Assembly (NCBI GenBank): GCA_963817025.1
Contig: CAWFML010000004.1
Span: 186,001 to 250,000 of the forward strand
Source: JACMLC01 sp963817025
GTDB taxonomy: Bacteria; Acidobacteriota; Blastocatellia; Pyrinomonadales; Pyrinomonadaceae
Direction: 5' to 3'
DNA: 64,000 nucleotides
Below are positions 51,364-58,999 of this stretch, one piece after another. The stretch's first letter is position 1, and the number at the start of each line of letters is the position of its first letter. The position numbers and the translations under genes were made by a program. The notes beneath the pieces were generated by a model. That model was given only the letters and a program-made list of their open reading frames with translations, ran no database searches and was not told the origin of the DNA.

Positions 51364-51903
51364 TTACTTCTTTTCGATCTGCTTTCTTAAATCATCTAAG
51401 AGCAAAACCTGCGCTGATGATTCATCTGCCAGCATATCCGAAAGACCGCTGCGCCACGCCACGACCTCTACGCGCAGGCCCAGACTTTTGATGAACTTGA
51501 CCGTTTCAAGATAATCGCTGTCGCCTGCGACGAGAATCGCGGTCTCGTATGCCTGATTGACGCCGAGGGTCAGCATGCGAATTGCCAGCCCGACATCCAC
51601 GCCCTTCTCTGCTGGCACTGTGTGCCTGTGATCGCAGCTTATACAGGTAATGGTTTTCAATCCGAGCGGATAGAGAGAAACTTCCCAGCGCAGTTGCTCT
51701 TTCAAGAACTGGTAAAAGCTCGTCTCATTCTGAAGCGGCGGGTCATGCTCGGAAGCGAAGATATGCGTCTGCCAGATTTCTCCATCCTTTTCCAGACGAT
51801 GGATAAACTTTTCCCAATCAATTCTCCACCCTGCGTCCTGCTGGCCGTGAAAAATATTGGCATTGTCTATAAAGCAGATGGTCTTGCCGCGCGTTGCTGC
51901 CAT
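51364..51903 (-). CDS. NYN domain (PIN-like) protein
   Basis: The protein has 179 residues. The NYN fold of predicted metal-dependent RNases is supported by acidic residues in CFIDNANIFHG (Asp 13), EKGVDVGLAIRML and VAGDSDYLETVKF, the expected order for LabA/DUF88. CISCDH could bind metal as well. The RNA target is unknown. No ribosome binding site of note precedes the ATG at 51903. It is encoded near a Ser/Thr kinase gene, but no operon is evident. Confidence 0.88.
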   Translation of the reverse strand: MAATRGKTICFIDNANIFHGQQDAGWRIDWEKFIHRLEKDGEIWQTHIFASEHDPPLQNETSFYQFLKEQLRWEVSLYPLGLKTITCISCDHRHTVPAEKGVDVGLAIRMLTLGVNQAYETAILVAGDSDYLETVKFIKSLGLRVEVVAWRSGLSDMLADESSAQVLLLDDLRKQIEKK

Positions 51904-51994
51904 GAAAGGTATGCCCTGCCTGATAAGTGATTTCTATTGATTATTAGAACGAGGGCGAGCATAGCACGCTCTTTCAGAAACATGAAAGAATGAA

Positions 51995-52192
51995 GAGCAA
52001 GGATGAAGAGCAAGGCGGAAGGATGAAGGATGAAGGATGAAAAAAGTGCTCTTCAAGCATGAGCAGTCATTTGCGATAGCACTCTCTTCATCATTTGCAA
52101 TAGCTCTCTCTTCATGCTTTATCCTTCACGTTTAAGAGTCACTATTTCATCCTTCATCCTTCATCCTTCCGCCTTGCTCTTCATCCTTGCTC
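51995..52192. repeat. Inverted-arm repeat, family G, 48-bp perfect arms
   Basis: The arms 51995-52042 and 52145-52192 are perfect 48-bp complements made of GAGCAAGGATGAA and GGAAGGATGAAGG words. The loop is 102 bases and contains TTCATCATTTGCAATAGCTC words. The right arm ends two bases before the HtrA stop codon. Confidence 0.96.
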
Positions 52193-52193
52193 T

Positions 52194-53681
52194 TTATCGT
52201 CGAGCGCGCACGGTTATGAAGAGGGTTTGCCCGCGACGATTGATAAGCAGCAAGAGCGGACGGTCGCCCGCGCGCTGGATGGCGTTTTGCAGGTCAGCCG
52301 TCGCGCGCGTCTTCTGCTGGTTGGCAGACAAGATCACGTCGCCCTGTTGAAGCCCTGCATCTGCGGCTGGGCCGTTCGGGTCTACGCTGCCGATGACGAG
52401 TCCCTCCGCGTTGCTGCCCAGATTCAGCGTGCGCGCAGTCTCAGGCGTGACAGGGCTGACGCTGATGCCGAGTTTGCCGCTCTCTTCCGTCGCGGGCGAG
52501 TTCTCATCGCCGCGCGCATCGGCTTTTTTGGCGTCGGGCGCGAGTTCGCCGAGCGTCACCTTGACCTGTTGCTCTCGATTGTCGCGCATGATGACGAGCG
52601 TGACCTGCGCCCCCGGCTCTGTGCTGGCGACGCGATTACGCAGCGTGTTCGGGTCGTTAATCTCCGTCTCGTTGAGCGAGATAATCACATCGCCCTGACG
52701 CAGACCGGCCTTTTCTGCTCCGCTGCCTTGCTGTATAGAACTGACAATCACGCCCCTTGCCTGCGACATGCCGAGGCTCTGTGCCAGATCGGATGTAACC
52801 GGCTGGACGACGACGCCGAGTTGCCCGCGCCGCACCTTGCCTCCTTTGAGCAACTGGCCCATCACGGAGCGCGCCATGTTGGTCGGGATGGCAAAACCGA
52901 TGCCTATGTTGCCGCCCGAAGGAGAAAGTATCTGCGAGTTGATGCCGATCAATTCGCCGTTGGTGTTGACCAGCGCGCCGCCCGAGTTGCCGCGATTGAT
53001 AGCCGCATCCGTTTGCAGGAAATCCTCAAAGCTGCCGTCGCTGAGTCCTGTCGAGCGGCCTTTCGCGCTGATGATGCCAGACGTGACCGTCTGCCCTATG
53101 CCGAGCGGGTTGCCGATGGCGAGCACGACATCGCCGACGCGCACCTGATCGGAGTTGCCCATCGGCACGACAGGCATGCTGCTCATCTCGACCTTCAGGA
53201 CGGCCAAATCGCTTGGCGGGTCTGAGCCGATAAGCTTCGCGCTCACAGTTTTTCTATCCGACAGCTCGACCGTGATGTCTTCCGCGCCGTCAATGACGTG
53301 ATGATTGGTCAGGATGTAGCCGTCAGGGCTGACGACGACTCCCGAGCCAAGGCCACGCTCGCGGCCTTCAGGCTGCTGCTGCGGCGCGCGGTCGCCAAAG
53401 AAATCACGGAACCGTGGGTCGTCCATAAAGGGATGCTGTTGTGCGGGCCGTGCGCGACGCGCAGAGCGAATCGTCACCACGGCGGGCGTGACGCGGCTGA
53501 CCACATCCGCATAAGAATTTTGTACAGGGCCGCTGTTGACGACCGGCGGCAGTTGCGGCGAAGCCTGTGTGGCGGCGTTGTGGCCCGTGCATGCGCCGAG
53601 AATGAACGTCAACGCGGCCAGCAAAAAAGCCGTATGCCAGACAGAAGCCACGCGACGGCGTAAAGAATAATCAGAACTCAT
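52194..53681 (-). CDS. degP: HtrA/DegP-family periplasmic serine protease
   Basis: This lipoprotein-like protease has about 495 residues from the ATG at 53681, which has GGAGG five bases upstream; a longer frame is dismissed. The signal has lipobox ILGAC (Cys about 31). The catalytic triad is His in LTNHHVIDG, Asp in PPSDLAVLK, and Ser in GNSGGALVN. Two PDZ domains follow (about 275-365 and 395-490). An N-terminal Gln/Arg segment (RARPAQQHPFMDDPRF) resembles the LA-loop region. It should degrade or refold misfolded envelope proteins. Its 3' end touches the longest repeat of the window. Confidence 0.95.
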   Translation of the reverse strand: MSSDYSLRRRVASVWHTAFLLAALTFILGACTGHNAATQASPQLPPVVNSGPVQNSYADVVSRVTPAVVTIRSARRARPAQQHPFMDDPRFRDFFGDRAPQQQPEGRERGLGSGVVVSPDGYILTNHHVIDGAEDITVELSDRKTVSAKLIGSDPPSDLAVLKVEMSSMPVVPMGNSDQVRVGDVVLAIGNPLGIGQTVTSGIISAKGRSTGLSDGSFEDFLQTDAAINRGNSGGALVNTNGELIGINSQILSPSGGNIGIGFAIPTNMARSVMGQLLKGGKVRRGQLGVVVQPVTSDLAQSLGMSQARGVIVSSIQQGSGAEKAGLRQGDVIISLNETEINDPNTLRNRVASTEPGAQVTLVIMRDNREQQVKVTLGELAPDAKKADARGDENSPATEESGKLGISVSPVTPETARTLNLGSNAEGLVIGSVDPNGPAADAGLQQGDVILSANQQKTRATADLQNAIQRAGDRPLLLLINRRGQTLFITVRARR

Positions 53682-53745
53682 GAAACCCTCCGTTAGATAA
53701 CTCGAATTTCGTATTTTGATGCCGTGCGAGCGGTAAGCGTTTACA

Positions 53746-53988
53746 CTAACGGTCATAGACATCTTTTCGATGTCCGACGCGGATTATTTCTACTGCCAAA
53801 GATGAGTCGGCGAGAAGTTCCTCATGCGAAATAGAACCTTCATCACGTCGCTCGGCCACAGCACCGAGGTCTTGCAGGTCTTCCAGCAATTCTTCAAATT
53901 CGCCGATAGGCAAGATGACAGCAGTCTTTTCGCCCGCCTGATTTGTCACATACTGAAGATTATCTTCCTTCATGGTCAGTATTCTCAT
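53746..53988 (-). pseudogene. Antitoxin-toxin relic: antitoxin fused to the tail of a RelE/ParE-type toxin
   Basis: The 80-residue product begins as a small antitoxin of Phd/RelB type, YVTNQAGEKTAVILPIGEFEELLEDLQDLGAVAERR, about residues 13-48 (in pieces: YVTNQAGEKTAVILPI and EELLEDLQDLGAVAERRDE). The last 18 residues, SLAVEIIRVGHRKDVYDR, match the conserved C-terminal strand and tail of RelE/ParE toxins (typically VEIxxVGHRREVY). An in-frame deletion joining antitoxin residue about 61 to the toxin tail explains this. The toxin body is absent. The ATG five codons in (53973) may be the start. It could still be a DNA-binding antitoxin lacking a partner. Confidence 0.75.
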
Positions 53989-54003
53989 CTCTTCGCAACC
54001 ATT

Positions 54004-54090
54004 TTACAAACCGCACAGCGCCCTAACGATAAAGTTAGCTAGCTCCGGTTTGAACAACAGTTGAATGCTATTGATGCCGCGCGAGCGCGA
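54004..54090 (-). pseudogene. Degenerate C-terminal fragment related to the NTF2-like protein at 54538-55041
   Basis: A frame ending at the TAA at 54004-54006 encodes SRGINSIQLLFKPELANF and a short tail. Its first 12 residues are identical to SRGINSIQLLFK of the neighbouring NTF2-like gene, and about 36 bases of DNA agree with one change. No upstream start or further homology is seen, so it is a gene fragment left by duplication or rearrangement. Confidence 0.55.
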
Positions 54091-54144
54091 GGGGTTTCAT
54101 TCGCCCGCGCGACGCCTGACACGAAAATCTTCATAGAGTCAACC

Positions 54145-54456
54145 TCATGATAGTGTCAGCCTCATGACGAACCCGCTATTCCATGCTTCTTTTTCCGAAT
54201 GCTTCTTAATCACATCGAGTTCGTCTTTATCTAACCACGTTCCTCCGCACGCCGGACACTTATCCAGAAGGACTAGGCCAACCACTATTTCCTTCAGCAT
54301 CTCTGTGTCGTCCACCGGGCACTTTCTTTTAGGCTCTCTGTCTACGTTGAGGCTACTCCAACAAGCGGGGCAGAAAATATTCCCTTCCGGCGTCGAAGTC
54401 ATCTGTTCCCACTTATGACCTGCGCCGCATCTTGAGCAGTAATAATCATCAAACAT
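54145..54456 (-). CDS. TFIIB-type zinc-ribbon protein
   Basis: The protein has 103 residues with three cysteine pairs: CSRCGAGH, CPACWSS and the zf-TFIIB-like CPACGGTWLDKDELDVI, plus KCPVDD. The zf-TFIIB family is common as small proteins of unknown function. The N-terminus begins FDDYYCSRCG. No ribosome binding site of strength is noted. It is encoded between the gene fragment at 54004 and the NTF2-like gene, all on the minus strand. Confidence 0.82.
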   Translation of the reverse strand: MFDDYYCSRCGAGHKWEQMTSTPEGNIFCPACWSSLNVDREPKRKCPVDDTEMLKEIVVGLVLLDKCPACGGTWLDKDELDVIKKHSEKEAWNSGFVMRLTLS

Positions 54457-54537
54457 GGTTTTACTCCACTTTCAAATCCTTGCCGGGACAAGCACATTTT
54501 TCTCAGAGCCGCACGGCTCAAGCTCTCTTCTCAGAGG

Positions 54538-55041
54538 TTATCCGTCTCTGCTCTCAAGATATTTTTGCGGAATCGGATTGTCCGGTCGCTCTGCGTCCCA
54601 GAAGATAGTCACGACCCACCAGCGCGCGTCCTTGAATAACAGTTGAATGCTATTGATGCCGCGCGAGAAGGGCTGCGGGTCGTCCGCTTTGTGGCGCGAG
54701 TCGTAGGCGCTGAAGGCGTGCGTGATGTTGCCAAAGTTGTCCGTGCGGCGCGCAATCTCGCTCTCAAAAAATCCGTTTTCTTCGAGATATGGCCCTGCGC
54801 TCTCAATGTAAGTTTCGACATCCATGACGCGCAGGCCGGAGTCTCCGTTCGGGCGCATCGCGGTCGGAATCAGACGCGCTCCCGGCAGAAAGAGCGAGCG
54901 CAGGCGATTCCAGTCGCGCGGCGCTCCCTGTGGGCCTGAGATGACATCGTAAAGAGCTGTGATGATCGAATCTATCGAAGCCACGTCTTCCGCTTTGGCC
55001 TCTGCAACCGCGCCCGGTGTCTCGTCTTTTTCCTGAGCCAT
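54538..55041 (-). CDS. NTF2-like (SnoaL/DUF4440-type) protein
   Basis: The protein has about 167 residues from the ATG at 55041 (AQEKDETPGAVAEAKAE); an earlier frame start at 55131 lies in the terminator region and is rejected. The family fold is supported by ASIDSIITALYDVISGPQGA, a sheet region LFLPGARLIPTAMRPNGD, FFESEIARRTDNFGNITHAF and the end INSIQLLFKDARWWVVTIFW. Function of such proteins is diverse (isomerase, hydrolase or binding). The C-terminal segment is duplicated at 54004-54090. Confidence 0.82.
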   Translation of the reverse strand: MAQEKDETPGAVAEAKAEDVASIDSIITALYDVISGPQGAPRDWNRLRSLFLPGARLIPTAMRPNGDSGLRVMDVETYIESAGPYLEENGFFESEIARRTDNFGNITHAFSAYDSRHKADDPQPFSRGINSIQLLFKDARWWVVTIFWDAERPDNPIPQKYLESRDG

Positions 55042-55114
55042 AGTTTTTATCCTCGTCTTAGTTGTGACCGAACATCTGCTTGATGTCGGGTTTGAGCCTA
55101 CGACCGGCGAAAGT

Positions 55115-55166
55115 ATAAAACACAAAGTCACTAAGAACAGCTTTCAAGCTTCTTTAGTGACTTTGT
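55115..55166 (-). terminator. Rho-independent terminator of the GIN-domain gene
   Basis: On the minus strand ACAAAGTCACTA and TAGTGACTTTGT (55122-55133 and 55155-55166) form 12 perfect pairs extended by a bulged AGAA/TTCT, with TTTT following at the 3' end. It lies 29 bases past the stop codon of the gene at 55195. Confidence 0.72.
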
Positions 55167-55194
55167 AATTTTTGTGAGCAATGCTTTTGGTGAT

Positions 55195-55842
55195 TTACTT
55201 TTTCGAGATTGAGCCGACGCCTGAGACATTCCGGTTGACGGTTTTGGGGTCGCCCGTGTAAGTCACGCTGCCCGCACCGGAGACATCTGCGTTCAGCACA
55301 TCGGAGGCATAAACATTGGCTTTGCCCGCGCCGCTCAGGTTGACGGTCACGCGTTCGGCAATCAATTTCTCAGTATCGGCTTTGCTCGCGCCGCTCAACT
55401 CAAGGTCGAGCGTCACGGTCTGTCCCGAAAGATTGATGCTTGAGGCTCCGCTGTTTTCCACCTTCAACTTCTCGTTCTTGATGTCCGTGACCTGAAAACT
55501 GCTCGCGCCGGAAGACTGTATACTTTCGATGTTCGGCGCGGTGATTCGGACGCGGATGGCTTTTCGCGTGGAAAAGCTTTTTTCGGAATGGATATAGAGC
55601 GTGCCGCCGCGCACTTCGGTCTTGAGCAGGGGCAGCAAATTATCGTCGCCTTCGAGCGCAAGGCTTGGCTCCTGCTGGCAGACGATCTCTATTTCCAAAG
55701 CCCCGGAAGCATCAACGGCAGTGAAAGCAGCCACTTCTCTTTTCTCCGTCTTGGAGACGCCTGAGCCGGCTACGGAATCGCGGTTGATGTGGTTGCATCC
55801 GGTCAACAACAGTCCAAGCAAAAGTATGATTGTTAATCTCAA
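55195..55842 (-). CDS. Lipoprotein with head GIN domain (DUF2807)
   Basis: The protein has 215 residues. The signal has lipobox LLTGC (Cys about 16). The rest is a right-handed beta-helix-like repetition typical of DUF2807: FTAVDASGALEIEIVCQQ, SIQSSGASSFQVTDI, VENSGASSINLSGQTV, LELSGASKADTEKL, NLSGAGKANVYASDV and VSGAGSVTYTGDPKTV. Repeats of SGA(S/G) recur about every 20 residues. The exact function is unknown; related proteins are probable adhesins or envelope components. A terminator follows. Confidence 0.9.
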   Translation of the reverse strand: MRLTIILLLGLLLTGCNHINRDSVAGSGVSKTEKREVAAFTAVDASGALEIEIVCQQEPSLALEGDDNLLPLLKTEVRGGTLYIHSEKSFSTRKAIRVRITAPNIESIQSSGASSFQVTDIKNEKLKVENSGASSINLSGQTVTLDLELSGASKADTEKLIAERVTVNLSGAGKANVYASDVLNADVSGAGSVTYTGDPKTVNRNVSGVGSISKK

Positions 55843-55961
55843 GATGGCGTTCTCCTGTTTAGAGTAACTGTTAAAAGCAAATTGACGACGCTGGTAAAGT
55901 AACGACTAAAGATGCGTGAAAGTTCGATGAAGATTAGGCGCAGAGACGCGAAAGGAAGACA

Positions 55962-56052
55962 AAAGTAAAAAGGTAAAAGGCAAAAGTAAGGAAGGCATTT
56001 AAGCTCTCTTCCATTTTGCCTTTTACCCTTTTACTTCTTTTGCGCCTTTGCG
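55962..56052. repeat. Hybrid inverted-arm repeat: family I with a family F right end
   Basis: AAAAGTAAAAAGGTAAAAGG and CAAAAGTAAGGAAGGC face TTTTGCCTTTTACCC and TTTTACTTC, followed by TTTGCGCCTTTGCGGGAGA of family F. The left flank (GGCGCAGAGACGCGAAAG) is a worn family F arm. It mirrors the nested elements at 17167 and 44788. Confidence 0.82.
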
Positions 56053-56089
56053 GGAGATGTTTTTATTTCTTTGCCGCTCCGTGGCTAAG

Positions 56090-57646
56090 TCAGGAATAGA
56101 TTCTCAGCCACAGCCAGATGGCCTGCGCGATGCCGAGTATGAGGCCGATGGCTGCGCCGAACATTTCAATCGTTCTCAAGTGCTGTTGCGCCACCGAGAG
56201 AACCAGCGATTCGAGCTTTTCCATCGGATACTCGGAGACCTTGTTACGCACGATGCCGCCGATGTCAAACTCCGCAATGGCGGCTGGCAGTCGGACGCGC
56301 GCGGCCAGTGTGATGCGCTCCGTCAAAGCCTCGCTCGCATTGCGCACAGTGTCTGTCGGCACATGATCCGAGAGGCGTCCGATGGGCATCACGAGCAGGT
56401 GTTCGATCTGCGCGGTAAGGATGGCATTGACTGTGCGCGCAGTCTCTTCACGCGAGAGGATGTCGAGCAGTCCTCTGGCAAGAAAGTTTTTCAGCCGCTC
56501 TCCGGAATCCGGGCTGGCATGTTCGAGCAGGGCGCGCAAGGTGTGCGGCTTGATGCGCTCAATCGCGTCCGTCGTGTAAGCCGAAACCGAAGTTGCCAGT
56601 TCAGGGCTGCGGACGAGGGCGAGGATGCGTTCCGAGATTTGATCTTTGAGCATCTCCAGCTTTTCGGGCGCGATCTGCCCGATCAACTCGTTGATGGGCC
56701 GCGCCAGCAGGCCGTCAACAGTTGAATCGAGAAATCTCTCCGCCTCCTGCTCAAAAGCCTCGCCCCTCAAGAACTCCTCCACGCGGCGCGGCAGGGTGGA
56801 GTTAACCATGTCGTCAATTTCGCGGTGAATCTTGTCGCGCGAGACAAAGATTTTTTTGAAGAAAGAGAGTTGCCCGTAATATTCGTCCACCTCGCGTTTG
56901 ATGAGCGAGCCGATTTGCGTCCGCGTGTTTTTGTTGGTCGCAATGTCCGCCAGATGATGGACGACTGGAGGAATCTGACGATCAATCCGTTCCTTGATGA
57001 GGGCCACTGTATCCGGCGTGAACATCTCCGCGAGCGTCGCGCTGCTGTTGGCGATGTCATCCAGGCGACCGCCGACAAACCCGCGCACCTTCGCCTCAAA
57101 ACCCGCTTCGTTAACGATGCCGTGAAAGCGGTCTTCGACAAACTTTAAGACCTGCTCGAACGTCTCTTCGCCGATTGTTTGATTCAGACGCCTTGCGAAC
57201 AGCTCTTCGACTCTCCGGTCTATAAAACTATAAACGGCTTCGGCTGTCTCTTCGCTCTTGAGCACATTGACGATATAGTCCGCGATGCGATACTGCAAAG
57301 CGGAGATGGCATCAAGGACAGGCGCACGCGCGGGGCGCGGCAGGATGTCCAGAAAAGACGGATACGAAGTGTCTAACAGTTCGACCGTATAAGCGTTGAC
57401 GAAGTTCTCGACCTTGCGCCGGAAAAAGTCTGTTTCAAAAAGAGCTTCGACGACCGTCTCCTGCGAGACCAGCTCGTTGCCGACGGCGTTGCCGATGGTC
57501 TGGGCCAGACGCTCGCGGTGACGCGGAATCATGCCCTGCGGCCAGACTGTGAGGCCGAATAATTTGACAGGCTTGTGCGGGCGAAAGAGCATCCGCACGG
57601 CCAGCCACGCCGCGCCGTAGCCATGCAGGGTGGCGATTAAGATCAT
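56090..57646 (-). CDS. DUF445 family membrane protein
   Basis: The protein has about 518 residues. The N-terminus (ILIATLHGYGAAWLAVRMLFRP, with PQGMIPRHRERLAQTIGNAVG) and the C-terminus (GAAIGLILGIAQAIWLWLRI) each carry a transmembrane segment with a long helical region between. This matches DUF445 (YheB-like). Segments such as LARPINELIGQIAPEKLE and LLVMPIGRLSDHVPTD recur as internal repeats. The function is unknown; members are thought to be envelope proteins. The ATG at 57646 is chosen; a TTG two codons earlier is possible. Confidence 0.88.
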   Translation of the reverse strand: MILIATLHGYGAAWLAVRMLFRPHKPVKLFGLTVWPQGMIPRHRERLAQTIGNAVGNELVSQETVVEALFETDFFRRKVENFVNAYTVELLDTSYPSFLDILPRPARAPVLDAISALQYRIADYIVNVLKSEETAEAVYSFIDRRVEELFARRLNQTIGEETFEQVLKFVEDRFHGIVNEAGFEAKVRGFVGGRLDDIANSSATLAEMFTPDTVALIKERIDRQIPPVVHHLADIATNKNTRTQIGSLIKREVDEYYGQLSFFKKIFVSRDKIHREIDDMVNSTLPRRVEEFLRGEAFEQEAERFLDSTVDGLLARPINELIGQIAPEKLEMLKDQISERILALVRSPELATSVSAYTTDAIERIKPHTLRALLEHASPDSGERLKNFLARGLLDILSREETARTVNAILTAQIEHLLVMPIGRLSDHVPTDTVRNASEALTERITLAARVRLPAAIAEFDIGGIVRNKVSEYPMEKLESLVLSVAQQHLRTIEMFGAAIGLILGIAQAIWLWLRIYS

Positions 57647-57866
57647 GCCCAACAGCTCGAATGCAGTCCGGTAATTAATGGCGAGGCGCTCCCCTTCTTA
57701 CGCTCTTTGCGAAATTTTTCTGAATGATTCCAGATGCTAAAGCAGAAGAAGGAAGAGAGTCAATTTTATTATTCGGATTCCGCCGGGCTTGGCAAACCGG
57801 AAGCAGGCTTTCGTCCCTCTCAACAGAAACCAAGCACCGCTAATAAATATAGGAGAATAAGAGTTA

Positions 57867-58409
57867 ATGCCTGCTTATAATTTGTATCTGACGAGCTTAG
57901 GCGCGACACAATTAGATAACGACGCAAAGAATGCTACGCGAACCTTGCTTCAGGAATGGTTCAGCGAGATTGTCAACGGCAGTACATTTTCAGGAGCGCA
58001 GGTCACATGGGTGGATAGCGTTCCGGCTTCCATCCAAAACTCTGACTTGCTGGTCTATTTCGTCCCGACTCCGCTTGAAAGCATCGTTTCATCCATGCCG
58101 GGTTACAGGGGCGGGCAGGGTCAGGACGGCACGACTGTCTGGGCCAATAACCTGACGGCTTCTGAGGTCTATGTCCGCAGCAGCCGGACTTATCTGGCGC
58201 AGATGGCCTTTCACGAATGCATGCACAACAAATTGCATCTGGGAGATCAGACGCTACATGCTCAGGGCGGGCTGGCGCGCGTGCCTGTCGCGCAGGGACA
58301 GAGACCTTCAAACGATAACATCACGCGCATGCGCGGGGGACTGGGCCGCAATCAACCGCAATGGACTGGCGGCTGGACGGCATGGAACGACCCCTTGCGC
58401 GGGCTGTAG
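57867..58409 (+). CDS. Unknown protein with HExxH metalloprotease-like motif
   Basis: The protein has 180 residues with no signal peptide. A central HECMH (about residues 118-122) is embedded in YLAQMAFHECMHNKLHLGDQ, with more His residues following (KLHLGD, TLHAQGG), as in zincin-type proteases. The N-terminal half resembles a compact alpha/beta domain (TRTLLQEWFSEIVNG). The C-terminal region is rich in Asn, Arg, Gly and Trp (RMRGGLGRNQPQWTGGWTAW). AGGAG precedes the ATG. No family is recognised; an autonomous protease or a toxin-like enzyme is possible. Confidence 0.72.
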   Translation: MPAYNLYLTSLGATQLDNDAKNATRTLLQEWFSEIVNGSTFSGAQVTWVDSVPASIQNSDLLVYFVPTPLESIVSSMPGYRGGQGQDGTTVWANNLTASEVYVRSSRTYLAQMAFHECMHNKLHLGDQTLHAQGGLARVPVAQGQRPSNDNITRMRGGLGRNQPQWTGGWTAWNDPLRGL

Positions 58410-58417
58410 CCAATTCG

Positions 58418-58969
58418 TCAGCATTTCGACAAGAGCCAGACAAGGGCGATAATGCACACGGCTAAGAGGAAAAAGCACCCGCCGCCGTAAATAAGGTCAT
58501 CTCTTTTTCGATGAGCTTTGTGCTCTTTGATTTTTGCCTGAAACTCTTCGACAGCCAGCCGTGTCTGCTGGTCTTGCGGGATCAGCTTGAGCTTGGTCGT
58601 GATGCTCTCAAGCCTTGAGCGGGCCGCGTCTCCCGGATATTCGCTGTCCAGATACGGGATGCAGTAGACCCCTGCTTCGATCAAGACCTCTTTGTAATCG
58701 GGAATAAAACCCGTCCGCAGCAGGTGTTTGACCTTTTCCTGTCTTTGCTCTTCCGCCTCCGTTTCATCCGTTTGAGCCGTAGCATCTTTTTGCAAGGCTT
58801 CCTGACTCTTTAATTCGGGGGCCAGTTTTTGCAACAGTTGATGAAACTCGTCAAGAGCGCGCGACTCTTCCGCCGCGCTGCCGATATTAGCTGGCAACCG
58901 CCCGCAATGCTCGCAGATTAAGCCCCTGACAACCGCGCTACAGGAAGGACAATTGATTGACGAGGCCAT
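58418..58969 (-). CDS. Tail-anchored zinc-ribbon protein
   Basis: The protein has 183 residues. Cysteines CPSCSAVVRGLICEHCG (about 8-24) form a zinc ribbon. The middle is charged and helical (EEQRQEKVKHLLRTGF), with Asp/Glu-rich segments. One C-terminal transmembrane helix (about 160-180, GGGCFFLLAVCIIALVWLL) anchors it. The arrangement resembles small zinc-ribbon membrane proteins of unknown function. It is convergent with the HExxH gene, 8 bases apart. Confidence 0.72.
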   Translation of the reverse strand: MASSINCPSCSAVVRGLICEHCGRLPANIGSAAEESRALDEFHQLLQKLAPELKSQEALQKDATAQTDETEAEEQRQEKVKHLLRTGFIPDYKEVLIEAGVYCIPYLDSEYPGDAARSRLESITTKLKLIPQDQQTRLAVEEFQAKIKEHKAHRKRDDLIYGGGCFFLLAVCIIALVWLLSKC

Positions 58970-58999
58970 AGCGTTTTCAGGTGAAACAAAGCTTTGAGA

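Noticed and set aside
51995..52192. CRISPR-like array of GGATGAAGG units
   Set aside because: Units are 7-10 bases, degenerate and directly adjoining without spacers, and are mirrored by a complementary arm. No cas genes are nearby.
52227..53225. Plus-strand open frame opposite htrA (about 332 codons)
   Set aside because: It is antisense to the catalytic and PDZ domains of a conserved protease, rich in Arg, Ala and Asp, and without any known domain.
55066..55112. tRNA-like T-arm on the minus strand (GGTCGTAGGCTCAAACCC)
   Set aside because: No matching acceptor, D-arm or anticodon stem could be found around it; only the T-arm resemblance remains.
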